DNA of 64,000 bases from Parvularcula lutaonensis (GTDB lineage Bacteria > Pseudomonadota > Alphaproteobacteria > Caulobacterales > Parvularculaceae): contig NZ_BMXU01000002.1 in the NCBI RefSeq assembly GCF_014651915.1, forward strand, positions 439,507 through 503,506. The letters are read 5' to 3'. Positions 34,863-43,646 of this stretch are shown here, one piece after another; within the stretch, counting starts at the first letter, position 1; each line of letters starts with the position of its first letter. The translations under genes were made by a program, and so were the position numbers. The notes beneath the pieces were generated by a model. It worked only from the letters and a program-made list of their open reading frames with translations. It did not search any database and had not been told where the DNA came from.

Positions 34863-35926
34863 GACGTTCTCCAGCCGTGGAACCAGTCGGCGAGGCCCGG
34901 GAAGGCGAGCAGCACGCCGGCGACAAGGACGAGATACGCGATCGATGTCGGCAGGAAGATCTTCCAGCCGATCCGCATCAGCTGGTCATAGCGGTACCGG
35001 GGCACAATCGCCTTCACCATCGCGAACAGGAAGAAGATAAAGACCACCTTGATGGCGAACCAGAACGGTCCGAGCCATGCGGCATCGAGGCCCAGGAAGC
35101 TACCGAAGGGCGAGAGCCAGCCGCCCATGAACAGGATGACCGTCATCGAGCACATCAGGACGATGTTCATGTACTCGCCGATCATGAAGAGGAGATACGG
35201 CGTCGAGCTGTATTCCACCTGGTATCCGGCCACGAGCTCCGATTCGGCCTCGGGAAGGTCGAAGGGCGGGCGGTTCGTCTCGGCGAGGGCCGAGATGAAG
35301 AACATCACGAATAGCGGGAACAGCGGCAGCCAATTCCAGGTCAGGAACCCGCCGGGGCGGTCTTGCGCCATGACGATCTCGGACAGGTTCATCGAACCCA
35401 CGAGCAGCAGGACGGAGATTATGATGAAGCCGAGGGAGACCTCGTAGCTGACCATCTGCGCTGCCGAGCGCAGGGCGCCGAGGAAGGGGTATTTCGAGTT
35501 CGAAGCCCAGCCGCCCATGATGATGCCGTAGACACCCAGCGAGCTGACGGCGAACAGATAGAGGATGCCGACATTGATGTCGGAGACCACGAGGCCCGCA
35601 CCCACCGGGATCACCGCCCAGCTGATGACCGCGAGCACGAAGCTCAGCATCGGCGCGATCAGGAACACCGTCTTGTCCGCCCCGTCGGGGATCACGACCT
35701 CCTTGAAGGCGAACTTGAAGAAGTCGGCGAAGGACTGAAGCAGGCCGAACGCCCCTACGACGTTCGGGCCTTTGCGCATCTGGACCGCTGCCCAGACCTT
35801 GCGGTCGAACAGCAGGAGGAAGGCGAGGCTGATCAGGATCGCGAGCAGCAGGATCGTCGCTTGGAGAAGCGTCGTTGTGGCGCCTAAGAGCGGATTACCC
35901 CAATCGCGGGTCGTGAAGAATTCCAT
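34859..35926 (-). CDS. nuoH: NADH-quinone oxidoreductase subunit H
   Basis: A 355-residue integral membrane subunit of Complex I with about eight helices. The quinone-site loop is intact: [25 protein letters not shown]. Also present is [15 protein letters not shown] near the N-terminus. ATG 35926 is chosen because NuoH proteins begin with a short MEFF-type end; an in-frame GTG at 35950 is an alternative and no clear ribosome site decides it. The gene is at the head of its operon with a divergent hypothetical gene upstream, so nuoG is not adjacent. Confidence 0.95.
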   Translation of the reverse strand: MEFFTTRDWGNPLLGATTTLLQATILLLAILISLAFLLLFDRKVWAAVQMRKGPNVVGAFGLLQSFADFFKFAFKEVVIPDGADKTVFLIAPMLSFVLAVISWAVIPVGAGLVVSDINVGILYLFAVSSLGVYGIIMGGWASNSKYPFLGALRSAAQMVSYEVSLGFIIISVLLLVGSMNLSEIVMAQDRPGGFLTWNWLPLFPLFVMFFISALAETNRPPFDLPEAESELVAGYQVEYSSTPYLLFMIGEYMNIVLMCSMTVILFMGGWLSPFGSFLGLDAAWLGPFWFAIKVVFIFFLFAMVKAIVPRYRYDQLMRIGWKIFLPTSIAYLVLVAGVLLAFPGLADWFHGWRTS

Positions 35927-36061
35927 GGCCCGGCGGATAGCGGAGTGCACCGCGGTAGGGAAGATGCCGATGCGCCGCGAGGGCCCATTTTTATCGATCC
36001 GATGGCTTCATGGCTTCATCTGCTATAACCTCGCGGTCTTGGGGCTCTGGGGAGGGCAAAG

Positions 36062-36631
36062 ATGCTGAGGTTTTTGCAGGGAATCGGACAGTCCGTCCTG
36101 CTTGTCGCAGGCGTGCTGTCCGTGATTTACGCCCTCCGCCCCGACATCCGGCGCTGGGTCGAAACAGAGCTCGTCGCGCGCGACGCGCACTATTATGTCG
36201 GAATCGTCGAGTTGCGCCCCGATGGCACCGAGCGCTGGCAGCGAATCCAGTTCTATTCGAACCGGTGGGAGATCGACGATAAGATTTTCGACGAGCGGCT
36301 CAGAACCAATGACGATGACGCTTTCGACGTCTTGCGGGCTCTTCCGGGCGAGACGCTGATCGCTGTCCCGGACGACAGCTATGGCCCGATGCCGGGCCGC
36401 GCCGCTGCCGAGCCGCTGTCGAAGATCGAAACCCTCGCGCTGCGCAATCAGTGCTTCCAGGTCGATGAAGTCTTCTGCCGCTACCGCATCCGCGATGATC
36501 GTGGCGAACTGGCGTTCCGGACCGACCCGAACTGCATCAAGACCGAGCAGGTCGTGTCGGACGCGCCGAACCTTCCGCACAAGATTCCGGTTTGGGTCAA
36601 AGCGGTGAGGTTCACCTGTACAGGCCTCTGA
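36062..36631 (+). CDS. Hypothetical membrane-anchored protein
   Basis: A 189-residue protein with one N-terminal hydrophobic segment (about 5-24, GIGQSVLLVAGVLSVIYAL) and a soluble remainder, so a membrane-anchored periplasmic or cytosolic domain. GGAGGG lies 6 nt before the ATG. Three Cys lie in the second half (NQCFQVDEVFCRYRI, later TDPNCIK) plus one near the end. No family is recognised. It is divergent from nuoH with about 135 bp between starts. Confidence 0.75.
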   Translation: MLRFLQGIGQSVLLVAGVLSVIYALRPDIRRWVETELVARDAHYYVGIVELRPDGTERWQRIQFYSNRWEIDDKIFDERLRTNDDDAFDVLRALPGETLIAVPDDSYGPMPGRAAAEPLSKIETLALRNQCFQVDEVFCRYRIRDDRGELAFRTDPNCIKTEQVVSDAPNLPHKIPVWVKAVRFTCTGL

Positions 36632-36658
36632 GCTTAGGAAGCCCGCCGGGAGGACCTG

Positions 36659-37111
36659 ATGCTTGAACTTCTCGTTGCCGCTGCCGCTGCCCAGGGTTTT
36701 GACTGCTCCACCGATCACCCGGCCGCAGCGGCCCGCGCGACGTTCAACCGGGCGATCCGCGAGAAGAAAACCGGCGTCATCAAACGTCTCCTCGATGAGG
36801 ACGTCGTGCTGGTGACAGGGACCGACAGCGGCGTGATCTCGGGCCGTGACGCCCAGCTCGCCATCTGGCGCGAGGACTTCAAGAATCCGAACAGGATCGT
36901 CTTCCAGCGAACGCCGCTCTGCATCGCAGCCTCGAAAGTCGAGCCGATCGCGACAGAAATCGGGAGATGGGTCGGCAGGCCCGAGAGACCTGACGGCAGC
37001 GAGGTCGGCGGCGACTACACGGCGAAATGGCGCAAGGTCGATGGCAGGTGGCTCCTCGAAGCGGAAATCTTCACGACCATGCACGAGCGCGAGGCGCTGG
37101 CCATCCCCTGA
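36659..37111 (+). CDS. NTF2-like/DUF4440 family protein
   Basis: A 150-residue protein with an SnoaL/DUF4440-like alpha+beta cone: FNRAIREKKTGVIKRLLDED, then a VTGTDSGVISGRDAQLAIW segment, ending WRKVDGRWLLEAEIFTTM. Such domains bind small molecules or act as isomerases; no function is assigned. The N-terminus has a weak hydrophobic stretch (MLELLVAAAAAQGFDC), possibly a signal peptide with a Cys. GGGAGG is 5 nt before the ATG. Confidence 0.82.
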   Translation: MLELLVAAAAAQGFDCSTDHPAAAARATFNRAIREKKTGVIKRLLDEDVVLVTGTDSGVISGRDAQLAIWREDFKNPNRIVFQRTPLCIAASKVEPIATEIGRWVGRPERPDGSEVGGDYTAKWRKVDGRWLLEAEIFTTMHEREALAIP

Positions 37112-37176
37112 GCGCCCGCATTTGCCCGCTCGGCGAGCAGTGTTAGCGTCAGCGGATTCGGGCAGGGAGGTGGCAT

Positions 37177-38535
37177 ATGATCCGCACCGCAACAGTTTCA
37201 TTCCTGATGGCTATCGCAGCGGCGATGGCTCCGGCCCATGCCGAGGGAGCCACCACCGGTGAGCGTGCCGAGCGGATGCCGATCCTGACCGAGCGCGACA
37301 GGGCGGCGCTCGAGGATGCCTGGCTCGAAAGTCGCCTCGACCATCTCGTGCCCTCGCTCATGCGCGAATACGGCATCGACATGTGGGTGCTCGTTGCTCG
37401 TGAGTATGACGAAGACCCCGTCGTCGAGACGATGCTGCCTGCGACCTGGCTTTCGGCCCGCAGACGGACGGTTCTCGTTTTCTCCGATAACGGAGAAACC
37501 GTCGAGCGCTTCGCCGTTGCGCGTTATCCTGTCGGCACGCTCTTCTCCTCCGCTTGGAATCCCGAGGAGCAGCCCGACCAGTGGCAGCGCCTCGCCGACC
37601 TGATCGTGGAGGCCGACCCCGAGACAATCGCGGTGAACACCTCGTCTCTTCATTCCCTTGCGGACGGCATCGCTCATACGCAGTATGAGGAGCTTTCCAA
37701 GGCGCTCCCACGCCGCTACCGCCGACGCATGGTAAGCGCGGAAGACCTCGCCCTCGGCTGGCTCGAGACCCGGTCGGCGGCCGAGATGGAAGTCTATCCC
37801 GGCATTGTCCGTATCGCCCATGACATCATTGACGAGGCTTTCTCGAGCGCGGTCATCACGCCCGGTGTCACGACTCCTGACGATGTCCGCTGGTGGATGC
37901 GGGACAAGGTGACCGAGCTTGGCATGGAGGTCTGGTTCCATCCCTCGGTGCAGATCCAGCGCACCGATCAGTACACGCCGACAGATTCTGGCCAGACCCT
38001 TCCCAATGGCGATGTCATCAGGCCCGGGGACCTCCTCTGGGTCGATTTCGGTATCACCTATCTCGGCCTCAACACCGACACGCAACAGCACGCCTATGTC
38101 CTGCGACCGGGCGAAACGGAAGCACCCGAAGGTCTCCGCGCAGGGCTCGCCGCCCTGAACAGAACGACGGACCACCTGACCAAGGCTTTCAGGACGGGCC
38201 TGACGAGCAATGAAATCCTCGCGCTCGCCCGCAACGCCGCCATCGCGGACGGTCTGCGGCCTTCCTACTATTCCCATGGCATCGGATATCACGGGCATGG
38301 CGGCGGTAGCCCCATCGGCTGGTGGGACGATCAGTCCACCGATCACCCCATGGGGCAGCGCCCCCTGCGCCCGCACACCGCATGGTCGATCGAGCTCAAC
38401 ACCACGGTCAGCGTGCCTGAATGGGGCGGGCAGGACGTGGAGTTCCGGGCCGAGGAAGACGCCTATTTCGACGGTGAGCGCGTTCGCTATCTCGATGGAC
38501 GACAGACGAGGCTGCACCTGATCCCGAGCGAGTGA
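37177..38535 (+). CDS. Exported M24 family metallopeptidase (Xaa-Pro-type)
   Basis: A 452-residue protein with a Sec signal peptide (residues 1-22, ending AHA). The N-terminal third resembles the creatinase N-domain (MREYGIDMWVLVAREYDEDP). The C-terminal pita-bread domain keeps plausible metal ligands: Asp in LLWVDFGI and LNTDTQQH, His in HGIGYHGHG, Glu in AWSIELNT and RAEEDAYF. M24 enzymes cleave Xaa-Pro or Met; the periplasmic location points to scavenging peptides. GGGAGGT lies 7 nt before the ATG. Confidence 0.88.
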   Translation: MIRTATVSFLMAIAAAMAPAHAEGATTGERAERMPILTERDRAALEDAWLESRLDHLVPSLMREYGIDMWVLVAREYDEDPVVETMLPATWLSARRRTVLVFSDNGETVERFAVARYPVGTLFSSAWNPEEQPDQWQRLADLIVEADPETIAVNTSSLHSLADGIAHTQYEELSKALPRRYRRRMVSAEDLALGWLETRSAAEMEVYPGIVRIAHDIIDEAFSSAVITPGVTTPDDVRWWMRDKVTELGMEVWFHPSVQIQRTDQYTPTDSGQTLPNGDVIRPGDLLWVDFGITYLGLNTDTQQHAYVLRPGETEAPEGLRAGLAALNRTTDHLTKAFRTGLTSNEILALARNAAIADGLRPSYYSHGIGYHGHGGGSPIGWWDDQSTDHPMGQRPLRPHTAWSIELNTTVSVPEWGGQDVEFRAEEDAYFDGERVRYLDGRQTRLHLIPSE

Positions 38536-38581
38536 ACGCATCGCGGCTTGACTGATCCTTCCGCAGGGAGACATCCCGGCG

Positions 38582-39964
38582 ATGAGGAGTGCCCTTCTGC
38601 AGTTCATCCAGGACCTCCGCGCGAGCTACTGGTTCTTGCCGTCGTTGATGGTTTTTGCGGCTTTCGTGCTGGCCTATGCGACCCATGCCATCGATATCCG
38701 TCTCGACCCCTCGATCATGCGCGGCTTCGGCCCTCTTTCCGTTGCCGAGCCGACTGGTGCGCGGGCGATCCTGACGACGATTGCCGGTTCCATCATAGGT
38801 GTGGCCGGTGTCACCTTCTCGATCACGATCGCGACGGTGAGCTTCGCCAGCGGGAATTACGGCCCCCGGCTGATCGGCAACTTCATGCGCGACCGTGGCA
38901 ACCAGGTGACGCTGGGCGTCTTCATCGGAACGTTCGTCTACTGCCTGCTCGTCCTTGGTACTGTTCGCGACGCCAGCGGCGTGGAGGACGGGTATGAGGT
39001 CTTCGTTCCCTATCTCTCGCTTCTCGTTACCCTCATGCTGGCGATCCTTTCGATCGCGATGCTGATCTATTTTTTCCACCACGTGCCGGAGTCGATCGAC
39101 ATCCAGCACCTGACCACGGAGATCGGGCGTGAGCTGCGCGAGGATGTCCGCCGTCTGTTCCCCAATGACTATGACGGAGAGGAGCCGGCCCACGGTGTGC
39201 CGGAGGCGTTCGACGTCGCCTGCGCTGGGCGCCAGAGACGCCGCGTGACTGCTGGAAAGGATGGCTACATCACGACGATTGCCGTCAGGCAAATCGAAGA
39301 GATCGCGGCAGAAAAAGACCTCCTGATCGACCTCCAATACCGGCCGGGAGACTTCATCACCCGTGAGGACGTCCTGATGGACGTTTACACGAATAAGGAT
39401 GATCCGCTGTCGGAGGATGCACTGGCGCGACTGCAGGGAACCTTCAGCGTTGGGCAGCAGCGGACGCCTGAACAGAACGTCCTGTTCCTGGTGGACACGC
39501 TCGTGGAAATTGCGGCGCGGGCTCTCTCGCCAGGCATCAACGATCCCCAAACGGCCATAGCCTGCTTCGACTGGCTTCGCGCCGGCGCCAATGGGTTCGG
39601 CAAGAAGGAGAACGAGGACAGTACAAGTCCGCTCCGTGTGCGGATCAGCGAAGTGACCTTTGCGGATTTCATCGACCGGGCCTTCAGGCGCTCACGCCCT
39701 TATGCCGCGGCGGACCGCAACGCAGCGCTCCACCTCGTGACAGTCCTGACAGAGATTGCAGCCTTCCTGCCCGAGGGAGAGCGCCGCGATCTCGTCATCA
39801 AGGAACTCCGTATGCTGAGAGACGAAACACTCGCCCTCAATCCAAACGCGCGGTGGGCCGGCGAATTCCAGGAGCGGTTCAACGAGGCCGAAGCCGCGCT
39901 CGCCTCAGGAGATGCCCGTGAGGCCCTGCGGAACACACCGAACTGGTTCGGAGGGCGGGGCTAG
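38582..39964 (+). CDS. DUF2254 family membrane protein
   Basis: A 460-residue protein. Hydrophobic helices occupy about residues 18-36, 62-85 (IAGSIIGVAGVTFSITIATV), 107-125 and 147-165, followed by a long soluble C-terminal domain. SFASGNYGPRLIGNFMRDRGNQ, then LTTEIGRELREDVRRL and ALSPGINDPQTAIACFDWL are DUF2254 hallmarks. The family is broadly distributed and uncharacterised. It converges on folA with 4 nt between the stops. Confidence 0.9.
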   Translation: MRSALLQFIQDLRASYWFLPSLMVFAAFVLAYATHAIDIRLDPSIMRGFGPLSVAEPTGARAILTTIAGSIIGVAGVTFSITIATVSFASGNYGPRLIGNFMRDRGNQVTLGVFIGTFVYCLLVLGTVRDASGVEDGYEVFVPYLSLLVTLMLAILSIAMLIYFFHHVPESIDIQHLTTEIGRELREDVRRLFPNDYDGEEPAHGVPEAFDVACAGRQRRRVTAGKDGYITTIAVRQIEEIAAEKDLLIDLQYRPGDFITREDVLMDVYTNKDDPLSEDALARLQGTFSVGQQRTPEQNVLFLVDTLVEIAARALSPGINDPQTAIACFDWLRAGANGFGKKENEDSTSPLRVRISEVTFADFIDRAFRRSRPYAAADRNAALHLVTVLTEIAAFLPEGERRDLVIKELRMLRDETLALNPNARWAGEFQERFNEAEAALASGDAREALRNTPNWFGGRG

Positions 39965-39968
39965 GGGC

Positions 39969-40514
39969 TTAGGTAGGTTGTGCCCGCGCCCAGACCTCGA
40001 TCCGGGCATCGTGATCGTCCCTATCCGACTTCTCGATCTGTGCGGCCTGGGTGATGTGCCATTCCTCGGGATCAAGGTCCGGGAAAACGGCGTCGCCATC
40101 AGCTTCGGTTTCGACGACCGTCATGTAAATCCGCCCGGTCAGCGGGAGCACCTGCTCATAGATCTCCCCACCGCCGATCACGCAGACCTCGTCCTGTCCG
40201 TTCTGTCCGGCGTCAACTTCGGCAATTCTCAAGGCGCGGTCTAAATCGTGGACGACGAGTGCGCCTTCGGCCTCGTAGTCACCTTGCCGGGTGATGACGA
40301 TATTGGTCCGGTCCTTGAGCGGCTTGCCGATCGATTCAAAAGTCTTCCGCCCCATGATGACCGGCTTTCCGGTGGTCACGCTCTTGAACCAGCGCAGGTC
40401 GGACTTCATCGTCCATGGCAGCTTGCCGTCCCTGCCGATCACGCCGTTCCTGGCTTTGGCCACCACGATCGCCACCCTGACCGGGGCGTTGGCGCTTCCC
40501 GTGTCGCCGATCAT
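39969..40514 (-). CDS. folA: Dihydrofolate reductase FolA
   Basis: A 181-residue DHFR reducing dihydrofolate with NADPH. The N-terminal [21 protein letters not shown] (binding loop), [28 protein letters not shown] and the [11 protein letters not shown] motif are intact. The first about 12 residues are an extra tail. Its start overlaps the thyA stop by 4 bp, the common thyA-folA arrangement that couples methylene-THF use with DHF recycling. Confidence 0.96.
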   Translation of the reverse strand: MIGDTGSANAPVRVAIVVAKARNGVIGRDGKLPWTMKSDLRWFKSVTTGKPVIMGRKTFESIGKPLKDRTNIVITRQGDYEAEGALVVHDLDRALRIAEVDAGQNGQDEVCVIGGGEIYEQVLPLTGRIYMTVVETEADGDAVFPDLDPEEWHITQAAQIEKSDRDDHDARIEVWARAQPT

Positions 40515-41305
40515 ACAGCGATCGGCGCCTTGATCGCCGGATGGGGGTCGTAGCCTTCGACGGTAATGTCCTCGTACTGAAATTCGAGAACGTCCCGCCG
40601 CTCAGGGTTCAGCGACAGGGTCGGCAGCGCGCGGGGTTCGCGCGAGAGCTGCAGCTCCGCCTGCTCGATATGGTTCAGGTACAAATGCGCATCGCCCAGT
40701 GTGTGCACGAAATCTCCAACCTCTAGATCGGTGGCCTGCGCCATCATATGGGTCAGGAGGGCATAGGAGGCGATGTTGAACGGCACGCCGAGAAAAATAT
40801 CCGCCGAGCGCTGGTAGAGCTGGCAGCTCAGCCGCCCGTCAGCCACGTAGAACTGGAACAGGCAATGGCAGGGCGGCAGTGCCATGTCGTCGACCAGCGC
40901 GGGGTTCCATGCACTGACGATGTGCCTGCGGGAATGAGGGTTCGTGCGGAGCTGCTCCTGCACCTTGGCGATCTGGTCAACCGTACCGCCATCATAGTCA
41001 GGCCAGGATCTCCACTGGGCACCATAGACCGGGCCGAGCTCCCCATCCTCGTCGGCCCACTCGTCCCAGATGCTGACGCCCACCTCCTGCAGCGGGCGGA
41101 CATTGGTCTCCCCGCGGAGGAACCAGAGAAGCTCGTGGATCACCGATTTCCGATGCACCCGCTTCGTCGTGACCAGCGGAAAGCCCTCGCGCAGGTCAAA
41201 GCGCATTTGGTGCCCGAACACGGACTTGGTGCCCGTCCCGGTGCGGTCGTCGCGGGTGATCCCGTCCCTCAGGACGCGTTCTAGGAGGTCGTGATAGGCG
41301 CGCAT
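40511..41305 (-). CDS. thyA: Thymidylate synthase ThyA
   Basis: A 264-residue thymidylate synthase. The nucleophile Cys is in [11 protein letters not shown]; the dUMP-binding [12 protein letters not shown] and late [13 protein letters not shown] motifs are intact. Length equals E. coli ThyA. The gene is first of the thyA-folA pair. Confidence 0.97.
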   Translation of the reverse strand: MRAYHDLLERVLRDGITRDDRTGTGTKSVFGHQMRFDLREGFPLVTTKRVHRKSVIHELLWFLRGETNVRPLQEVGVSIWDEWADEDGELGPVYGAQWRSWPDYDGGTVDQIAKVQEQLRTNPHSRRHIVSAWNPALVDDMALPPCHCLFQFYVADGRLSCQLYQRSADIFLGVPFNIASYALLTHMMAQATDLEVGDFVHTLGDAHLYLNHIEQAELQLSREPRALPTLSLNPERRDVLEFQYEDITVEGYDPHPAIKAPIAV

Positions 41306-41663
41306 GACCCTACCTTAGGCGCTGATTCCCGACAGGTTCGAGACTCAATTATTAACGTCCCCAGCGCGGGCGTGAGGATCCCCTCGTGGATCTTTCGGTG
41401 CACCACCTCGCCGCGCATCGGTCATCGATAGGGAATGACGTTGCTCCGGTGGCCGAGAAGGTTTCCCAACCGAATCCGGCCTCTGCGCCCGACCTCCGCT
41501 TTGGCAGGCGCCGAAGTCGCTTCGCGCCTTGGATGCGAAGATGAATGGGGCCTTAACGATGGCGACGTGATTTTATACCGTTATGTTCACATTTTTAGAC
41601 AATTATGACGGGCATGGAAACCAAGCCGCCACTCAGAAGAGTGCCCAGTAAAGGATAGAGACG
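41306..41663. other. Intergenic region upstream of the CBM-like gene
   Basis: No gene is supported. The right part (about 41555-41620) is clearly AT-richer than its surroundings and may hold the promoter of the next gene. A short inverted repeat (cttcgc / gcgaag near 41518-41540) is visible. Nothing else stands out. Confidence 0.5.
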
Positions 41664-42920
41664 ATGAACGCTCTTTCGCTCACCAGCCCGCTCAGCCAAG
41701 CTTTTCTCCGCGCCGCCAGTGTTCAGGCGATCTCCAAAAGCGATATCGCCGAGAGGGTGAGACAGCAGAAGACCGAAGCCGCAACGCGCACGTTCTCGGT
41801 GCGGAACAGAAGCTTCGTGCTCCTCGAAGGACGGGTCGATACCGAGATCCAGTTCGCCGAGCGGCTCCTGAAGGCTTTCGAAGCCAATGCCCGCAAGGTG
41901 ACCTCCTCATCGATTCCGGCCGTTCAACAGAACGCATCAGTCGCTGATGAGCTTGCTGCTCTCGAGGCATTCGCGGCCGACGTCGCCCGGATTGCCAAAG
42001 AAGGCACGGTCGATCTCGAGGGCCTTGCGCCTCCTTCGAGCGTTGCAAAAGGGCTGTCTGGCCTTTCGCCCCTGACTGAGACAGTCACCCGCCCGGCCGA
42101 AGTGATCTTGATCGAGGCCGAGAAATTTTCCCGGAACACGGCCGGGTCACGTGGCTACAACTGGGAAACCAAGGTCGATGGAACAGGCGTCTTGGCCTCT
42201 GAAGTCAAAGGCAATTTCCGATTCGAGCACACCGAAGTCACAAAGACCCATGCCGGTCGCTTGGATTACACGGTCGATTTCGAGGCGGCAGGGACCTACA
42301 AGGTCGGAGTGCTGGGTCGCTCGCAGATCGTCGGCGACACCGATAGCAACAGCGTGCATGTCGGCCTCAATGGTGAAGTCTACAGCGGTCGCGGCGGTAT
42401 CGCGGTCAGCACAACTGCCGAGGCTTGGGGATCCACGGACACCCATTCCGGACAGGAAGTCGCGATCAACATCGATGTTCCTGGCCGCCATACCTTCAAT
42501 ATGTGGGTCCGTGAGGATGGCACGAGTGTCGATGCCATCCGCCTCACTCCAGCCCAAGACACGCAGATCGTTGAGGAAAAGCCGTTGGGTTTTGACCTTT
42601 CGGACGTCGAAGCCGTTATCGCTGCTGCCCGCAATCGCCTCACGGCGAAAGCCGAGGCAGGAACCACCGTCGAAAACCGCGGCACCGTCACCGGGATGAA
42701 CAGCGAAGCGATGGAAGTCCTGATCGAAGCCCAGCGCCGCGGTCTCGACCGTCTTCGGCAGACCGAAGAAGCCCGTCACACGGAATTCGTGACGAACTTT
42801 GTCGGCAATCGGGTCGACGAGGTGATGGCCGGAACGTCGCCAGTCTTGGCTCCGGGTTACGGAGTGACCCTTGGCATAGCGTCGCTTTTCACGACGGTCG
42901 CGTTCGAACAAACCCTCTAA
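41664..42920 (+). CDS. Hypothetical protein with carbohydrate-binding-module-like domain
   Basis: A 418-residue protein without a Sec signal peptide. Residues about 145-300 look like a CBM of the kind found at the end of GH115-type glycosidases: LIEAEKFSRNTAG, TYKVGVLGRSQIV, SNSVHVGLNGEVYSG and TFNMWVREDGTSVDAIRL. The flanks are helical and charged: about 15-135, rich in Glu/Ala, and about 315-400 (RNRLTAKAEAGT), with a hydrophobic C-terminal tail. A glycan-binding surface protein secreted by a non-Sec route is possible, but this is inference. AGGA lies about 9 nt before the ATG. Confidence 0.6.
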   Translation: MNALSLTSPLSQAFLRAASVQAISKSDIAERVRQQKTEAATRTFSVRNRSFVLLEGRVDTEIQFAERLLKAFEANARKVTSSSIPAVQQNASVADELAALEAFAADVARIAKEGTVDLEGLAPPSSVAKGLSGLSPLTETVTRPAEVILIEAEKFSRNTAGSRGYNWETKVDGTGVLASEVKGNFRFEHTEVTKTHAGRLDYTVDFEAAGTYKVGVLGRSQIVGDTDSNSVHVGLNGEVYSGRGGIAVSTTAEAWGSTDTHSGQEVAINIDVPGRHTFNMWVREDGTSVDAIRLTPAQDTQIVEEKPLGFDLSDVEAVIAAARNRLTAKAEAGTTVENRGTVTGMNSEAMEVLIEAQRRGLDRLRQTEEARHTEFVTNFVGNRVDEVMAGTSPVLAPGYGVTLGIASLFTTVAFEQTL

Positions 42921-42964
42921 GAGGGTTCAAATGGCACGGCAAAGACCCTATATCGTCATGGCTG

Positions 42965-43245
42965 CCTCGGCAGCTATGACGATAAATGGCGTTCGTAATA
43001 AGCGGACTGGACCCGGGGGCGGTACCCGGCGGCTCCACCTAAGTCCTCTTCAGTCAAGAGGGTTTTGGCGGGGCCGAAATAGCATCGACAGACGTGTAAA
43101 GGTTCGCTTTCGTCCGGATGGTCTCCGTTATTGGACCATTATTATAGTTGCAAACGACAACTACGATGAAGGTTTTGCTCTCGCTGCGTAACGCAGTGCG
43201 AAATAAACCGCTTCAAGTCCTAGTTCCTTATCAGATCTAGGCGGG
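42965..43245 (+). ncRNA. ssrA: Circularly permuted (two-piece) tmRNA
   Basis: The acceptor piece comes first: T arm ccggg-GGCGGTA-cccgg (43013-43029), then acceptor strand GGCTCC (43031-43036), ACC. After a short intervening segment (43041-43069) with a hairpin comes the coding piece, opening GGGGCC (43070-43075), which pairs with GGCTCC. The tag reading frame begins at GCA 43150 and encodes ANDNYDEGFALAA then TAA (43189-43191). The CCGCTT near 43209 can pair with AAGCGG near 42999. Outer ends are approximate. A spurious ORF at 42931-43191 just runs into the tag. Confidence 0.92.
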
Positions 43246-43248
43246 GCC

Positions 43249-43285
43249 GCCGGGGGCCTGGCAACAGAACCCCGGCATTTTCTCT
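43249..43285 (+). terminator. Terminator of ssrA
   Basis: A 7-bp GC stem (gccgggg 43249-43255 / ccccggc 43270-43276) followed by attttctctcttt. The remaining bases 43286-43462 hold no gene I can support. Confidence 0.7.
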
Positions 43286-43529
43286 CTTTGCTGCCTCACG
43301 GCGCGCGGCGCCTCCGGCAGGATGGCCTGACTGGCCGGGCTGCGGTCGCGGATTTGGGTTCTCAGCCGCGCTCGAGGGCTCGCTGGACCCCACCTTTGTT
43401 TCGGGAAAGTCCAACGCTGCCGCAGGCGGTTTGGTGAGAAGAGAGCGTTCCTATATCCCGTATATGGCCTGAGCTGAGCCCCGTTTAGTCCCTCATTTGA
43501 ATGGAGAGTCCGCCTCAAAGGAGACGGAC

Positions 43530-43646
43530 ATGAGGAAGTCGAGATTCACCGAGGAGCAGATCATTGCGATCCTTGCTGAGCAGGAGCGCGGTGAGACCAC
43601 CGCGGAGGTTTGCCGTCGGCACGGGATCAGTTCGCCGACCTACTAC
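43530..43646 (+). pseudogene. IS3 transposase OrfA, 5' fragment
   Basis: The first 39 codons: MRKSRFTEEQIIAILAEQER, then VCRRHGISSPTYY. This is the N-terminal helix-turn-helix of IS3/IS407 OrfA. It is in frame up to 43646, where the IS110-family element starts. The remainder of the gene continues at 45006 in the same frame (AAG, giving YYKWKAKFGG). Confidence 0.92.

Noticed and set aside
42931-43191. An 86-residue ORF over the tmRNA locus
   Set aside because: Its last codons are the tmRNA tag frame; the rest reads through the acceptor piece and intervening segment and has no protein-like pattern.
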